64,000 nucleotides of DNA from Desulfobulbus sp. (GTDB taxonomy: Bacteria > Desulfobacterota > Desulfobulbia > Desulfobulbales > Desulfobulbaceae): positions 62,001-126,000 of the forward strand of contig NZ_JAVBXR010000010.1 in the NCBI RefSeq assembly GCF_030824455.1. The letters are read 5' to 3'. The translations under genes and the position numbers were made by a program. This document shows, one piece after another, positions 51,803 to 62,412 of the stretch; position 1 is the first letter of the stretch, and every line of letters begins with the position of its first letter. The notes below the pieces were generated by a model. It saw nothing but the letters and a program-made list of their open reading frames with translations. It was not told the DNA's origin and searched no databases.

Positions 51803-54289
51803 ATGCTTCTTGCCGATCACAACAAAACCGCCTTGATTCTGCCCGATCAAAGCTACACCTACGCCCAACTGCTGGCCATGGCCCACAGCTATGCCCGACG
51901 TCTCCCCGCCGGCTTGCAACGGGTGCTGATTTTTTCAGAGAATCGCGCCGAATGGATCCATGCCCTGTACGCCGCCTGGATTGCCGGCGCGGCCGTGGTT
52001 CCGGTGGATTTCCAGGCCACGGCCGCTGAGGTTGCGTTTATTCTCAACGATTGTCGGCCGACAACGCTGTTTTGTTCCCTGGAGCGCAAACCAGTGCTGG
52101 AAGAGGCCTTGGCCGGGCTTGATTATGTGCCGCAATTGCTGGTGTTTGAGTCCATGCCGGCTGAGGCGGAACCTTCGACGGAACCGGTTGCCGCCGCCGA
52201 TCCCCAGGCAACGGCCCTTCTGATCTACACCTCCGGCACCACCGGCACGCCCAAAGGGGTGATGCTCTCCTTTGCAAACCTGCTGGCAAACGTCGAGGCG
52301 GTCACCGTCGGCGCGCCGATTTACGGCCCAGACGAGCGGGTGCTGATGCTCCTGCCCCTGCATCACATCTTTCCGTTATTGGGCACCCTGGTGATCCCCT
52401 TTCAGATTGGGGCCACGGTGGCCTTGTCGCCCTCGCTGCTGGCCGAGGACATTGTCCGCACCCTGCAGCGCAACAAGATCACCATCCTTATCGGCGTGCC
52501 CCGGCTCTACAGCCTGATCATGCAGTCGATCCAGAACAAGATCGCGGCCAGCAGGATCGCAACCCTGTTGTTCCGACTGGCGGAACAGGCGAACTCGCCG
52601 CAGTTGTCCAAGGTGCTGTTTCGCTCGGTGCATCAGAAATTCGGCGGCTGTCTCAAATTTCTGGTCAGCGGCGGGGCTGCCCTGGATCCGGTGGTGGGGC
52701 GGCGGTTCACCACCCTGGGGTTTGAGATTCTGGAGGGCTACGGCATGACCGAGGCTGCGCCGATGATCGCCTTTACCCGACCTGGGCAGGTGCTAATCGG
52801 TTCGGCAGGCACGGCCATGAGTTGCACCACTGTTGCAATTCGCGACGGCGAGATTGTTGCGGCCGGCGCAAACATCATGCAGGGCTACTGGAACCGACCC
52901 GAGGAGACCGCCGAGGTGCTCCGGGATGGTTGGCTCTACACCGGCGACCTGGGTCGTCTCGACGAGAAAGGGCGATTGTTCATCACCGGCCGCAAGAAAG
53001 AGATCATTGTGCTGGCCAACGGCAAAAACATCAATCCGGCCTTGATCGAGCAGGAACTGGAAGCAAAGTACGGGGCCATTGCCGAGGTCGGCGTTTTTCT
53101 CAATGACGACGTTCTCCAGGCCGTGATCCGCCCCAATCTGGCTCTGATCCGCGAAAAGGGCGTCGCCCGGATGGACGAGTATTTCCGCTGGCAGGTGATC
53201 GACCGCTACAACCAAAGTGCGTCGCCGGCCAAGCGGCTCCACCATTTCACCCTGGTGGAGAGCGAGCTGCCCCGCACCCGGTTGTCGAAGCTCAAACGCT
53301 TCCGGCTGCCGGGTCTGGTTGCGGCCCGGGAGCAACGCAAGGCAGAGTGCGAGCATCCGAGCGGCGAGGAATATCAAATCCTTCGCCAGTTCCTGGAAAA
53401 CCACACCGCCCGGACCATTGCCCCAGACGATCATCTGGAGATCGACGCGGCCCTCGACAGCCTGGACAAGGTCAGCCTGCTGGTGTTCATCAAGAAAACT
53501 TTTGGCGTCGAGATCGCCGAGGATAAACTGATGCACATTCCGACGCTGCGTCAACTGAGCGCCTTCATCAGCGAGCGCAAAGAGCGGATTGCGGTGGAGT
53601 TGATCAACTGGCGCGACATCCTGCGGGAGCGGGTCGACAGCGGCCTGCCGCGCGCCTGGTTCACCATCAACCTGATCAAAAACGCCAGCCGTGTTCTCTT
53701 GCGGTGTTATTTTCGTTTTCGCACCGAAGGCCGTGAAAACATCCCGGACACGCCCTGCATCCTGGCTCCGAACCACCAGAGTTTTATCGACGGCCTGTTG
53801 GTCGCCGCCGGGCTGAAAAATGATCTGATGCAACGCACCTGCTTCTACGCCAAGGCCAAGCACCTGCAAAATCGCTGGCTGCGGTTTCTCGCCGACCGCA
53901 ACAATGTGGTGATCATGGACATCAACGCCGACGTGCGGGAGTCGATCCAGCGGGTCGCCACCCTGCTGGCAAGCGGCAGGAACGTCATCATCTTTCCGGA
54001 AGGCACCCGGACGCCCGACGGCGCGGTGGGCGAGTTCAAGAAAACCTTTGCCATCCTCAGCAAGGAACTCAACGTGCCGGTGGTGCCAGTGGCCATCCGC
54101 GGCGCCTTCGAGGCCCTGCCCGCCGGCTCGATCCTGCCCCGCCCGTTCCGGCGGATATCGGTGCGATTCCAGCCGCCTGTCTTTCCGCACGATCACACCT
54201 ACGAATCCCTCAAGGATTTGGTGCGGCAAAAGGTCGGGGAGTGTTTGAGTGAGACGGCCCCTCGGCGGCAAACGACGACAGCGTCATGA
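51803..54289 (+). CDS. Acyl-AMP ligase-ACP-like-acyltransferase fusion protein
   Basis: A three-module lipid enzyme of 828 residues. The ATG at 51803 starts the ligase; a TTG at 51719 would add 28 codons of unconserved sequence. The AMP-forming ligase (about 1-490) has YTSGTTGTPKGV near 142 and YTGDLGRLDEKG near 380. An ACP-like module (about 530-600) follows, with Ser553 in a DSLDKVS pocket at the phosphopantetheine position. A PlsC-type acyltransferase (about 625-820) then has NHQSFID (H-x4-D) near 658 and FPEGTRTPDG near 731. It resembles Aas-type acyl-ACP synthetase/lysophospholipid acyltransferases with reversed domain order. The likely role is to activate fatty acids and transfer them to a lysolipid at the inner membrane. 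Confidence 0.9.
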   Translation: MLLADHNKTALILPDQSYTYAQLLAMAHSYARRLPAGLQRVLIFSENRAEWIHALYAAWIAGAAVVPVDFQATAAEVAFILNDCRPTTLFCSLERKPVLEEALAGLDYVPQLLVFESMPAEAEPSTEPVAAADPQATALLIYTSGTTGTPKGVMLSFANLLANVEAVTVGAPIYGPDERVLMLLPLHHIFPLLGTLVIPFQIGATVALSPSLLAEDIVRTLQRNKITILIGVPRLYSLIMQSIQNKIAASRIATLLFRLAEQANSPQLSKVLFRSVHQKFGGCLKFLVSGGAALDPVVGRRFTTLGFEILEGYGMTEAAPMIAFTRPGQVLIGSAGTAMSCTTVAIRDGEIVAAGANIMQGYWNRPEETAEVLRDGWLYTGDLGRLDEKGRLFITGRKKEIIVLANGKNINPALIEQELEAKYGAIAEVGVFLNDDVLQAVIRPNLALIREKGVARMDEYFRWQVIDRYNQSASPAKRLHHFTLVESELPRTRLSKLKRFRLPGLVAAREQRKAECEHPSGEEYQILRQFLENHTARTIAPDDHLEIDAALDSLDKVSLLVFIKKTFGVEIAEDKLMHIPTLRQLSAFISERKERIAVELINWRDILRERVDSGLPRAWFTINLIKNASRVLLRCYFRFRTEGRENIPDTPCILAPNHQSFIDGLLVAAGLKNDLMQRTCFYAKAKHLQNRWLRFLADRNNVVIMDINADVRESIQRVATLLASGRNVIIFPEGTRTPDGAVGEFKKTFAILSKELNVPVVPVAIRGAFEALPAGSILPRPFRRISVRFQPPVFPHDHTYESLKDLVRQKVGECLSETAPRRQTTTAS

Positions 54290-54434
54290 AATCGTAACGC
54301 TCGCCAAATAATGCCGAATTGAATCCGCCCGGCTCAAAGTCTGGCAAACGAGCGAAGACGCCTTTGCAATGGTGCATCGGTTCGCGCTTCGCTCAACCGA
54401 CGCATTTTTACTGATTAATGGAAGGAATGACCGC

Positions 54435-55817
54435 ATGCAGCATGACGTGATCGACGCCCGCATCAGCCCCAACGGCAGCCTGGACGTGATGTCCCGGCTG
54501 GAAGTGGGCAAATTGCTCAACGCCAGCCGGGGCGAGCTCTATCCGCTTTTTCGCAACTCTTCGCTCGCGGTGCTCAACTACGGCGGCTATCTCGACGACG
54601 GGCGCGAACTGCTTGAGCGTTACAAGGATTTCGACATTCGGGTGATCCAGGAGGAGCGCGGCATCAAGCTTGACCTACGCAACGCCCCGGCCACCGCCTT
54701 TGTCGACGGCAAGATGATTCGGGGCATCAACGAACATCTGTTTGCGGTGCTGCGCGACATCGTTTACGTCGACGACACGATTAACAACAACCCGCGTTTT
54801 GATCTGCAGACCACGGACGGCATCACCAACGCTGTGTTCCATATCCTGCGCAACGCCGGCATCATGCGACCGCGCACCAACCCACGCCTGGTGGTCTGCT
54901 GGGGCGGGCACTCGATAACGCCTGCCGAATACGATTACAGCAAGGAGGTCGGCTACCAGTTGGGCTTGCGGGGGCTTGACATCTGCACCGGCTGCGGGCC
55001 CGGGGCGATGAAAGGGCCAATGAAGGGCGCCACCATCGGCCACGCCAAACAGCGGATGTACACCGGACAGTATCTGGGCATTACCGAGCCCGGCATCATC
55101 GCTTCGGAATCGCCCAACCCGATCGTCAACGATTTGGTGATCATGCCGGACATTGAAAAACGGCTGGAGGCCTTTGTCCGCGTCGGCCATGCGGTGATTG
55201 TTTTTCCCGGCGGCGTCGGCACCGCCGAAGAAATTCTCTATATCCTCAGCATATTGCTTGATCCGGAAAATTCGCGCATCCCTCTGCCGCTGATTTTCAC
55301 CGGCCCGGCGAGCGCGGCTGGCTATTTCGAGCAGATCGACCATTTCATCACCGAGACCCTGGGGCCGGCGACCCGGCAACTGTACCGGATCATCATCAAC
55401 GATCCCGAGGCGGTGGCCAGAAAGACTCTGGAGGGGGTGGACAAGGTCCGCCAATTCCGGCTCAAAACCGACGACGCCTATTATTTCAACTGGATGCTCA
55501 ACATCGACCTCAGCCTGCAGCGCCCTTTCGTCCCTCGCCACGAAAACATGCGCGCCTTGGATCTGCACAAAAATCAGGCTCCCCATCTGCTGGCCTCGAA
55601 CCTGCGTCGAGCCTTTTCCGGGATAGTGGCCGGCAACGTCAAAGAGGCCGGCATCCGCGCCATTGAGGAAGAAGGTCTCTTTGAACTGTTCGGGGACGCG
55701 CGCATTATGCAGCCGCTCGACGTCCTGCTCAACGCCTTTGTCGAACAGAAGCGGATGAAACTGCCGACCAGCGCCTACAATCCATGCTACCGATTGGTTG
55801 CGGAGGGAGAGGGCTGA
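54435..55817 (+). CDS. ppnN: Pyrimidine/purine 5'-monophosphate nucleosidase (PpnN/YgdH-like)
   Basis: A LOG-family nucleotide hydrolase of 460 residues. The ATG at 54435 follows AAGGAATG. The Rossmann-like core contains the CTGCGPGAMKGPMKGA segment near 197 and the diagnostic PGGVGTAEEIL near 260. An N-terminal extension of about 140 residues and a C-terminal helical domain match Escherichia coli PpnN in length and layout. That enzyme cleaves nucleotide 5'-monophosphates to base and ribose phosphate and is controlled by (p)ppGpp. A strong terminator follows. Confidence 0.92.
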   Translation: MQHDVIDARISPNGSLDVMSRLEVGKLLNASRGELYPLFRNSSLAVLNYGGYLDDGRELLERYKDFDIRVIQEERGIKLDLRNAPATAFVDGKMIRGINEHLFAVLRDIVYVDDTINNNPRFDLQTTDGITNAVFHILRNAGIMRPRTNPRLVVCWGGHSITPAEYDYSKEVGYQLGLRGLDICTGCGPGAMKGPMKGATIGHAKQRMYTGQYLGITEPGIIASESPNPIVNDLVIMPDIEKRLEAFVRVGHAVIVFPGGVGTAEEILYILSILLDPENSRIPLPLIFTGPASAAGYFEQIDHFITETLGPATRQLYRIIINDPEAVARKTLEGVDKVRQFRLKTDDAYYFNWMLNIDLSLQRPFVPRHENMRALDLHKNQAPHLLASNLRRAFSGIVAGNVKEAGIRAIEEEGLFELFGDARIMQPLDVLLNAFVEQKRMKLPTSAYNPCYRLVAEGEG

Positions 55818-55843
55818 GGTTGCACGCACTGACTGCAACGAAT

Positions 55844-55880
55844 AAAAGCCGGTCGTCTGCAGAGACGACCGGCTTTTTTA
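55844..55880. terminator. Strong bidirectional terminator after ppnN
   Basis: AAAAGCCGGTCGTCT and AGACGACCGGCTTTT (55844-55876) pair perfectly around GCAG, and the T-run extends to 55879. The A4 at the left arm gives a U-tract on the other strand too. Confidence 0.92.
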
Positions 55881-56183
55881 TTGGATGTTCTGGATGTGGG
55901 AGAGGAGAGAGGAAATGCGCCAGAAGGGAAAATGCTCATGGAGACTGGTTTCGGAATCGAACCAAACAGCTCCCCTTTCACAGGCAGCTCAACGGGGTTG
56001 AAGCCCGCGGTCGGCGCCAGCCAACTCAACCAGTCCTATCGCCTTTATATATAGCATCGATTGTATTAATCAATGAAAAAGGTGATGCGATCAAGCCGGC
56101 AAGGGGCTGCAACAACCCTTGAGCACAGGGAATTGCTAACGTTTGAGCCGGTGCGCCGGTCTGGCAGCGACACAGGTTGAGCC

Positions 56184-56229
56184 TAAAACAAAACCGCCTC
56201 CGCTGCCGAGTAAGCGGACAGGGGAGGCG
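56184..56229 (-). terminator. Terminator of the methylmalonyl-CoA run
   Basis: CGCCTCC pairs with GGAGGCG (56195-56201, 56223-56229), with an inner CCGCT/AGCGG pairing. The minus-strand transcript continues into GTTTTGTTTTAG. It lies 56 bases past the meaB stop codon. The rest of the 467-base gap between ppnN and meaB holds only the ppnN terminator and no gene that I can support. Confidence 0.7.
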
Positions 56230-56284
56230 AGAAAATTCGGACGAGAAGAGGTTGTACAGTCAGGGACGCGGTATGCGCGTGCGT

Positions 56285-57274
56285 TTACAGCAGAAGATCC
56301 TTGCCCAAAATGGAGACCAGATCGTCGGCGGCCCGGGTGGGCGCGATCTTGCCGACTTCGACGTCGTGTTTGATTCCAGGCAAGAGTTTTTGAATTTCAG
56401 GATGCTGATAGAACCAGCGTTCCAACCCTTCGTTGACCAGAAACCACATCCACGACATGGCCTGATCCTGGCGTTTCTTTTCCAGTTCGCCGGAGGCCGT
56501 CATGATTTCTTTGTGACTCATGATGGTCTCCCAGACCTCCATGAGCCCCCGCTGTTCCAGGGCACTGCAGGTCATGACCGGCACCGACCAGTTGGGCGAG
56601 GAGGGGGTGACAAGGTGAAGCGCGGTTTCATATTGTTTTTTGGCGAGTTTGGCTCGGTTGACGTTGTCGCCGTCGGCTTTGTTGACCACAATGGCGTCCG
56701 CGACTTCCAGCACGCCTTTTTTAATGCCCTGCAATTCGTCGCCTGCGCCGGAAATCTGCAAGACGAGAAAGAAATCGACCATGGAGGCAACCGTGGTTTC
56801 GGATTGACCGACGCCGACGGTTTCAACAATGATGACGTCGAATCCGGCCGCTTCGCAAACCAGCATGGTCTCGCGGGTTTTACGGGCAACGCCTCCCAGG
56901 CTGCCGCCGGAAGGGGAAGGGCGGATAAAGGCCAAATCGTTGACCGCCAATTTTTCCATTCGGGTTTTGTCGCCTAAAATAGAGCCGCCGCTGCGGGTGC
57001 TGCTTGGGTCGATGGCCAGAACCGCAACCCGATGTCCCAGCCCAGTGAGCATGGTGCCAAAACTCTCAATAAAAGTGCTCTTGCCGGCGCCGGGCACGCC
57101 GGTGATGCCTAAGCGTACCGCTTTGCCCGTATGGGGGAGCAATTCATTGATGACATGTTTGGCGATCTCCTGATGCGTGGAAAGGATGCTTTCAACCAAG
57201 GTAATGGTGCGGGCGAGCATCAGGCGATTGCTATCCATAACGCCCTGGATGTAATAACTGGGATCTTTATGCAT
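56285..57274 (-). CDS. meaB: Methylmalonyl-CoA mutase-associated GTPase MeaB
   Basis: G-protein chaperone of 329 residues that guards and reloads the B12 cofactor of methylmalonyl-CoA mutase. The P-loop GVPGAGKST is at residues 59-67, a DPSSTRSGGSILGDKTRM segment (Mg-binding and switch region) is near 89, ETVGVGQSE near 151, and NKADGDN near 198 (G4). AAAGG precedes the ATG. It is downstream of the mutase on the same strand, 91 bases apart, with a strong hairpin between. It is the last gene of the run. Confidence 0.96.
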   Translation of the reverse strand: MHKDPSYYIQGVMDSNRLMLARTITLVESILSTHQEIAKHVINELLPHTGKAVRLGITGVPGAGKSTFIESFGTMLTGLGHRVAVLAIDPSSTRSGGSILGDKTRMEKLAVNDLAFIRPSPSGGSLGGVARKTRETMLVCEAAGFDVIIVETVGVGQSETTVASMVDFFLVLQISGAGDELQGIKKGVLEVADAIVVNKADGDNVNRAKLAKKQYETALHLVTPSSPNWSVPVMTCSALEQRGLMEVWETIMSHKEIMTASGELEKKRQDQAMSWMWFLVNEGLERWFYQHPEIQKLLPGIKHDVEVGKIAPTRAADDLVSILGKDLLL

Positions 57275-57310
57275 GTCTGGCCTTTGGTGGAGGTTTTTTC
57301 ATGCGAACAT

Positions 57311-57342
57311 GCAAACGGACGGATTTTAGCCCGTCCGTTTGC
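57311..57342 (-). other. Perfect 12-bp hairpin between mutase and meaB
   Basis: GCAAACGGACGG (57311-57322) pairs perfectly with CCGTCCGTTTGC (57331-57342) around an 8-base loop. No U-tract follows toward meaB, so read-through with 3'-end protection of the mutase mRNA is more likely than full termination. Confidence 0.65.
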
Positions 57343-57365
57343 AGTGTTGCCGTTATGTGGAGCTG

Positions 57366-59513
<2,148 letters not shown>

Positions 59514-59538
59514 GTCACTTACTCCTTGTAGTTAGCTC

Positions 59539-59677
59539 GGGGGAATATCCCCCATTGGAATTTAAAACACACCGGTCCAGCAACAACGCTGGGCGCAATT
59601 GGCCAAGCTTGTTGCTGGAGCCAGAGTCTTGAGCACCTTCAGGTCGTCGTTGCCGCGAAAACCTGAAGGTGTTTTTT
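59539..59677 (+). other. Three hairpins in the epimerase-mutase spacer; one is an intrinsic terminator facing the plus strand
   Basis: The 168-base spacer holds three inverted repeats: GGGGG-AATAT-CCCCC (59539-59553), TCCAGCAACAA with TTGTTGCTGGA (59576-59619), and CACCTTCAGGT with ACCTGAAGGTG (59634-59671). The last is followed on the plus strand by six T residues (59672-59677), the form of an intrinsic terminator for a plus-strand transcript, although both flanking genes are on the minus strand. On the minus strand the three would form a stable intercistronic block. Confidence 0.6.
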
Positions 59678-59681
59678 CATT

Positions 59682-60092
59682 TCAGCTCCGCTCGGAAATC
59701 TCCACCAGCACGCCGCCTGTTGCTTTGGGATGGAGGAAGGCGATTTTAGCGCCGCCGGCGCCGATGCGCGGAGTCTGGTCAATCAGGGCCACGCCTTTTT
59801 CCTTCAATTCGGCCAGCGCCGCTTCGATGTTCTCCACCCGGAAGGCCACATGCTGAAAGCCGCCCTTGCCGCCGTTTTTCTCGATGAACTTGGCGATAGG
59901 TCCGTCAGGAGAGGTGGAAATGAGTAACTCGACTTCGCTGTCGCCAACCGGCAAAAAGGCGGTGGTTACTTTTTGCTCTTCAACGGTTTCCGACCCCTCG
60001 ACTTTCAGGCCCATAACATCTGACCAGAATTTTTTGCCTTCTTCCATGCTGTTTACTGCGAGGCCGAGGTGATCGATTTTGAGAATTTTCAT
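59682..60092 (-). CDS. mce: Methylmalonyl-CoA epimerase
   Basis: Vicinal-oxygen-chelate enzyme of 136 residues that interconverts R- and S-methylmalonyl-CoA. Metal ligands are His8 (IDHLGLAVNSM), His near residue 79 (FQHVAFRVEN) and the Glu in VLVEISERS near the C-terminus. Two beta-alpha-beta3 modules are visible. AAAGGAG precedes the ATG. The mutase follows on the same strand after 168 bases. Confidence 0.95.
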   Translation of the reverse strand: MKILKIDHLGLAVNSMEEGKKFWSDVMGLKVEGSETVEEQKVTTAFLPVGDSEVELLISTSPDGPIAKFIEKNGGKGGFQHVAFRVENIEAALAELKEKGVALIDQTPRIGAGGAKIAFLHPKATGGVLVEISERS

Positions 60093-60201
60093 ACTGTCAG
60101 CTCCTTTCCGTCAAATATTGCCGGATATGTGTTGGTGTGCAAGGTAGCGTTGGGAACAGGAGGGCCGGGAAGACCCGGCTGTGCTCAACATAAAGTATGC
60201 C

Positions 60202-60222
60202 CATTGGTCGACAACCAATGGA
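60202..60222. promoter_or_regulatory. Inverted repeat upstream of the epimerase gene, candidate operator
   Basis: CCATTGGT-CGACA-ACCAATGG has perfect 8-base arms. It lies about 110 bases before the epimerase start codon and between it and the CoA-transferase terminator. A second hairpin, GCCGGG-AAGA-CCCGGC (60164-60179), follows toward the gene. The 305-base gap between the two genes contains no open frame that I can support. Confidence 0.4.
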
Positions 60223-60340
60223 CATCAGGGTATTTTAAATAATTTTTGCGCTAAAAAAACGCGCTTTTGCTTTTGATGCTGCATTTGGCGCAATGTTTTG
60301 CCGATGGTTCGAATCTCAACAGTTGCAAATGTGCTGCATA

Positions 60341-60383
60341 AAAAAACGTGAAAACGACAGTGCCGCCGATTGCGGCACTGTCG
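60341..60383 (-). terminator. Terminator of the CoA-transferase genes
   Basis: CGACAGTGCCGC and GCGGCACTGTCG (60355-60366, 60372-60383) form a perfect 12-bp hairpin. On the minus strand it is followed by TTTTCACGTTTTTT. It lies 15 bases past the beta-subunit stop codon and separates the CoA-transferase pair from the mce-mcm-meaB run. Confidence 0.85.
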
Positions 60384-60397
60384 AAAATATTGCCTGC

Positions 60398-61198
60398 TTA
60401 TTTTGCCGCGCGTTTGACAAAGACGCCGTTCGGATCGATTTCCTCACGGATCAAACGCACTTCCTCCACCGTCGGAGCTGGGAATTCGGTTACGTTGTCC
60501 GCGATCAACAGCTCGAAACCGGTTGCGGCTTGAATGCTTTCCACGGTTTCGCCGGGGAACATTTGAATCAAGCGCATTCTTTTGGTTTTCTCTTCAAAAT
60601 CGAAGATGCCTTTGGTGGTAATGAGACGGTACGGTCCTTTGCCCTGCATGCCTGCATTGTAGCGTGCATTGGGGCTGCCGTCGAGATGGCCGGGGCTGGT
60701 GACGTAGGACAGCTTCTCGTTGAACTTCTTCTTGTCGTGGGGAACGATAAGAATGGTTCGCTCGCAGGAAGCCGCCATGTCGCTTGCGCCGCCGGAACCC
60801 GGCAGGCGCACTTTCGGTTTTTGATAACCAGCCGGGAAATCGCCCATCATGGTGGAGTTGAGGTTGCCGTACATATCCACCTCGGCGCCGCCGATGAAGC
60901 CGAAATCGGCAAAACCGCGCTGGGTGAGTTCAAATGCGCCGTTCAGTCCTTTAACGTAGGAAGCGCCGGTAAAGGTGCGGGAGTCGCCGACTGAAACCGG
61001 CAGACCATGCTTCAGAGGGGGGCCAACGGCGCCGGCCTCGAAAACCGGAATCAGTCCGGGGGCGTGGGTCCGTGAGGCCAAAAGGGAAGCGACCATGGGC
61101 AGGCCGGTCCCGACAAAGACTATTTTATTGTCTTCCAATACTTTTGCTCCCGCCACAACGATAATTTCCTGGGCGGTGTAATCCGTTGAAACTGTCAT
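60398..61198 (-). CDS. CoA-transferase subunit beta (glutaconate CoA-transferase-like, class I)
   Basis: Beta subunit of a class I CoA-transferase, 266 residues. The catalytic glutamate is probably Glu54 in PVFEAGAVGP, the position that forms the glutamyl-CoA thioester in glutaconate CoA-transferase. Other family features are the VFVGTGLPMVASLLA region near 28, and the GGAEVDMYGNLNST segment near 115. AAGGAG precedes the ATG. The alpha subunit gene lies 63 bases upstream. Given the downstream methylmalonyl-CoA genes, propionate, succinate or a related acid is a likely substrate; this is inference. Confidence 0.88.
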   Translation of the reverse strand: MTVSTDYTAQEIIVVAGAKVLEDNKIVFVGTGLPMVASLLASRTHAPGLIPVFEAGAVGPPLKHGLPVSVGDSRTFTGASYVKGLNGAFELTQRGFADFGFIGGAEVDMYGNLNSTMMGDFPAGYQKPKVRLPGSGGASDMAASCERTILIVPHDKKKFNEKLSYVTSPGHLDGSPNARYNAGMQGKGPYRLITTKGIFDFEEKTKRMRLIQMFPGETVESIQAATGFELLIADNVTEFPAPTVEEVRLIREEIDPNGVFVKRAAK

Positions 61199-61261
61199 GT
61201 TGACTCCTTATCTTTGGGTTTCGAGAGAGATCAATACAGTAAAGATGTTCTCGTCTTGGAA

Positions 61262-62278
61262 TCAGACGAGACGCTCGCAATGCACAGCCTCGGCCGCCTT
61301 GTCCGCCAGCAGTTGCTTCACTCCGATCTTTGCAATATAGTCCTCAAATGACTCGACTCCGTAGATATTTTCGTCGTAGTAGGCTTTCAGTGCGTCAGGG
61401 GCGCCGCCCTTGCACATCGGTGCAATGCAGCCCAGGAGCTGGCGGACGTGGTCGCCGTTGAACCAGTAGTGCCGACGGCAGGCGCCCGGATAGGCGCCGT
61501 AGGGAACCTGGATGACGGCGTCGACAGCCGGGAAGGGTATCATGATGTCCTTCGGATTGCTGGTCAGCAGATCGTGGGAGACCAGTTGCTCGCAGGTGAC
61601 GATGGTGTGCGCGGAGGCCATGGCGATTTCAGCGCAGGTGGCGTCGGTGCCGCGGATGATGCAGTTGCCGTACATGTCGGCGGCCTGCACGTGGATGAGC
61701 GCCACGTTGGGATTGCTCGCCGGCAAGAGGGCGATCGGTCGTCCGGTGAACGGACAATCCATGATTTTGGTGCGGCTGGTGTTTTTAATGTCGCCGCCCA
61801 GCGGACCGCGGGTGGGAATGAAAGGCAGTCCCATGGCGCCGGCTTTGAAACGAGCCGACATGTTGTAGTTGCTCCAGTCCTCAAATTCAATCAAACCACG
61901 CTCGGCCAAGTAGCGCCACGCCGGGGACAAACCAAAGGCTTCATGCCCCCAGTAGGCCAGCTCCACTCTCTTGATGGAGAATTTGTCGGGATTTGCAATC
62001 ATAGCGCCGGCGAGAAGCTCCGGAGCCATACCTGCTGATTGAAAGGAGAGGGTAAGATCTTTGAAACCTTGGCGGATCATTTCGTGACAAATGGCGACAG
62101 GCTGACGAACGTTGACGAACCCGCCGATGCCGACGTTGTCCCCATTCTTGACAAAGCGGGAAACGGCCTCTTTCAAGGTCATCCGTTTATCTTTCATGGA
62201 CTTGTCTTTGTTGACAAGCGCTTCCCTCGCTTCATCGGGTGATAAACCTGTCCAGAACATTTTAGCGCTATTTTCCAA
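61262..62278 (-). CDS. CoA-transferase subunit alpha (glutaconate CoA-transferase-like, class I)
   Basis: Alpha subunit of the same enzyme, 338 residues. It starts with TTG at 62278 with AGAGG seven bases upstream; an internal ATG at codon 7 has no ribosome site. Family markers: MTLKEAVSRFVKNGDNVGIGGF near 33, GAMGLPFIPTRGPLGGD near 148, and IHVQAADMYGNCII near 190. The C-terminal third contains the conserved PGACRRHYWFNGDH-like region. Paired alpha and beta genes of this size form heterotetramers. It is the first gene of the minus-strand run toward the methylmalonyl-CoA genes. Confidence 0.88.
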   Translation of the reverse strand: MENSAKMFWTGLSPDEAREALVNKDKSMKDKRMTLKEAVSRFVKNGDNVGIGGFVNVRQPVAICHEMIRQGFKDLTLSFQSAGMAPELLAGAMIANPDKFSIKRVELAYWGHEAFGLSPAWRYLAERGLIEFEDWSNYNMSARFKAGAMGLPFIPTRGPLGGDIKNTSRTKIMDCPFTGRPIALLPASNPNVALIHVQAADMYGNCIIRGTDATCAEIAMASAHTIVTCEQLVSHDLLTSNPKDIMIPFPAVDAVIQVPYGAYPGACRRHYWFNGDHVRQLLGCIAPMCKGGAPDALKAYYDENIYGVESFEDYIAKIGVKQLLADKAAEAVHCERLV

Positions 62279-62355
62279 TTTGCTACCTCTTCCTGTTTAT
62301 CAAGCGTTTTTGTTGCCCAGCAGCCACCATGTGGCCGTCCGGGATCCCCCTATAC

Positions 62356-62412
62356 AAAAAAAAGACCGGGAAACAACTCAATTATCTTGAGTAGTTTCGC
62401 CGGCCTTTTTTT
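62356..62412. terminator. Long A-tract/hairpin/T-tract element upstream of the CoA-transferase genes
   Basis: An imperfect 18-bp inverted repeat (about 62364-62405, GACCGGGAAACAACTCAA against TTGAGTAGTTTCGCCGGCC) is bounded by A7 on the left and T7 on the right, the form of a bidirectional intrinsic terminator. It lies 78 bases before the alpha-subunit start codon, where no upstream gene ends. It could be a leader attenuator or end an unseen transcript. Confidence 0.55.
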
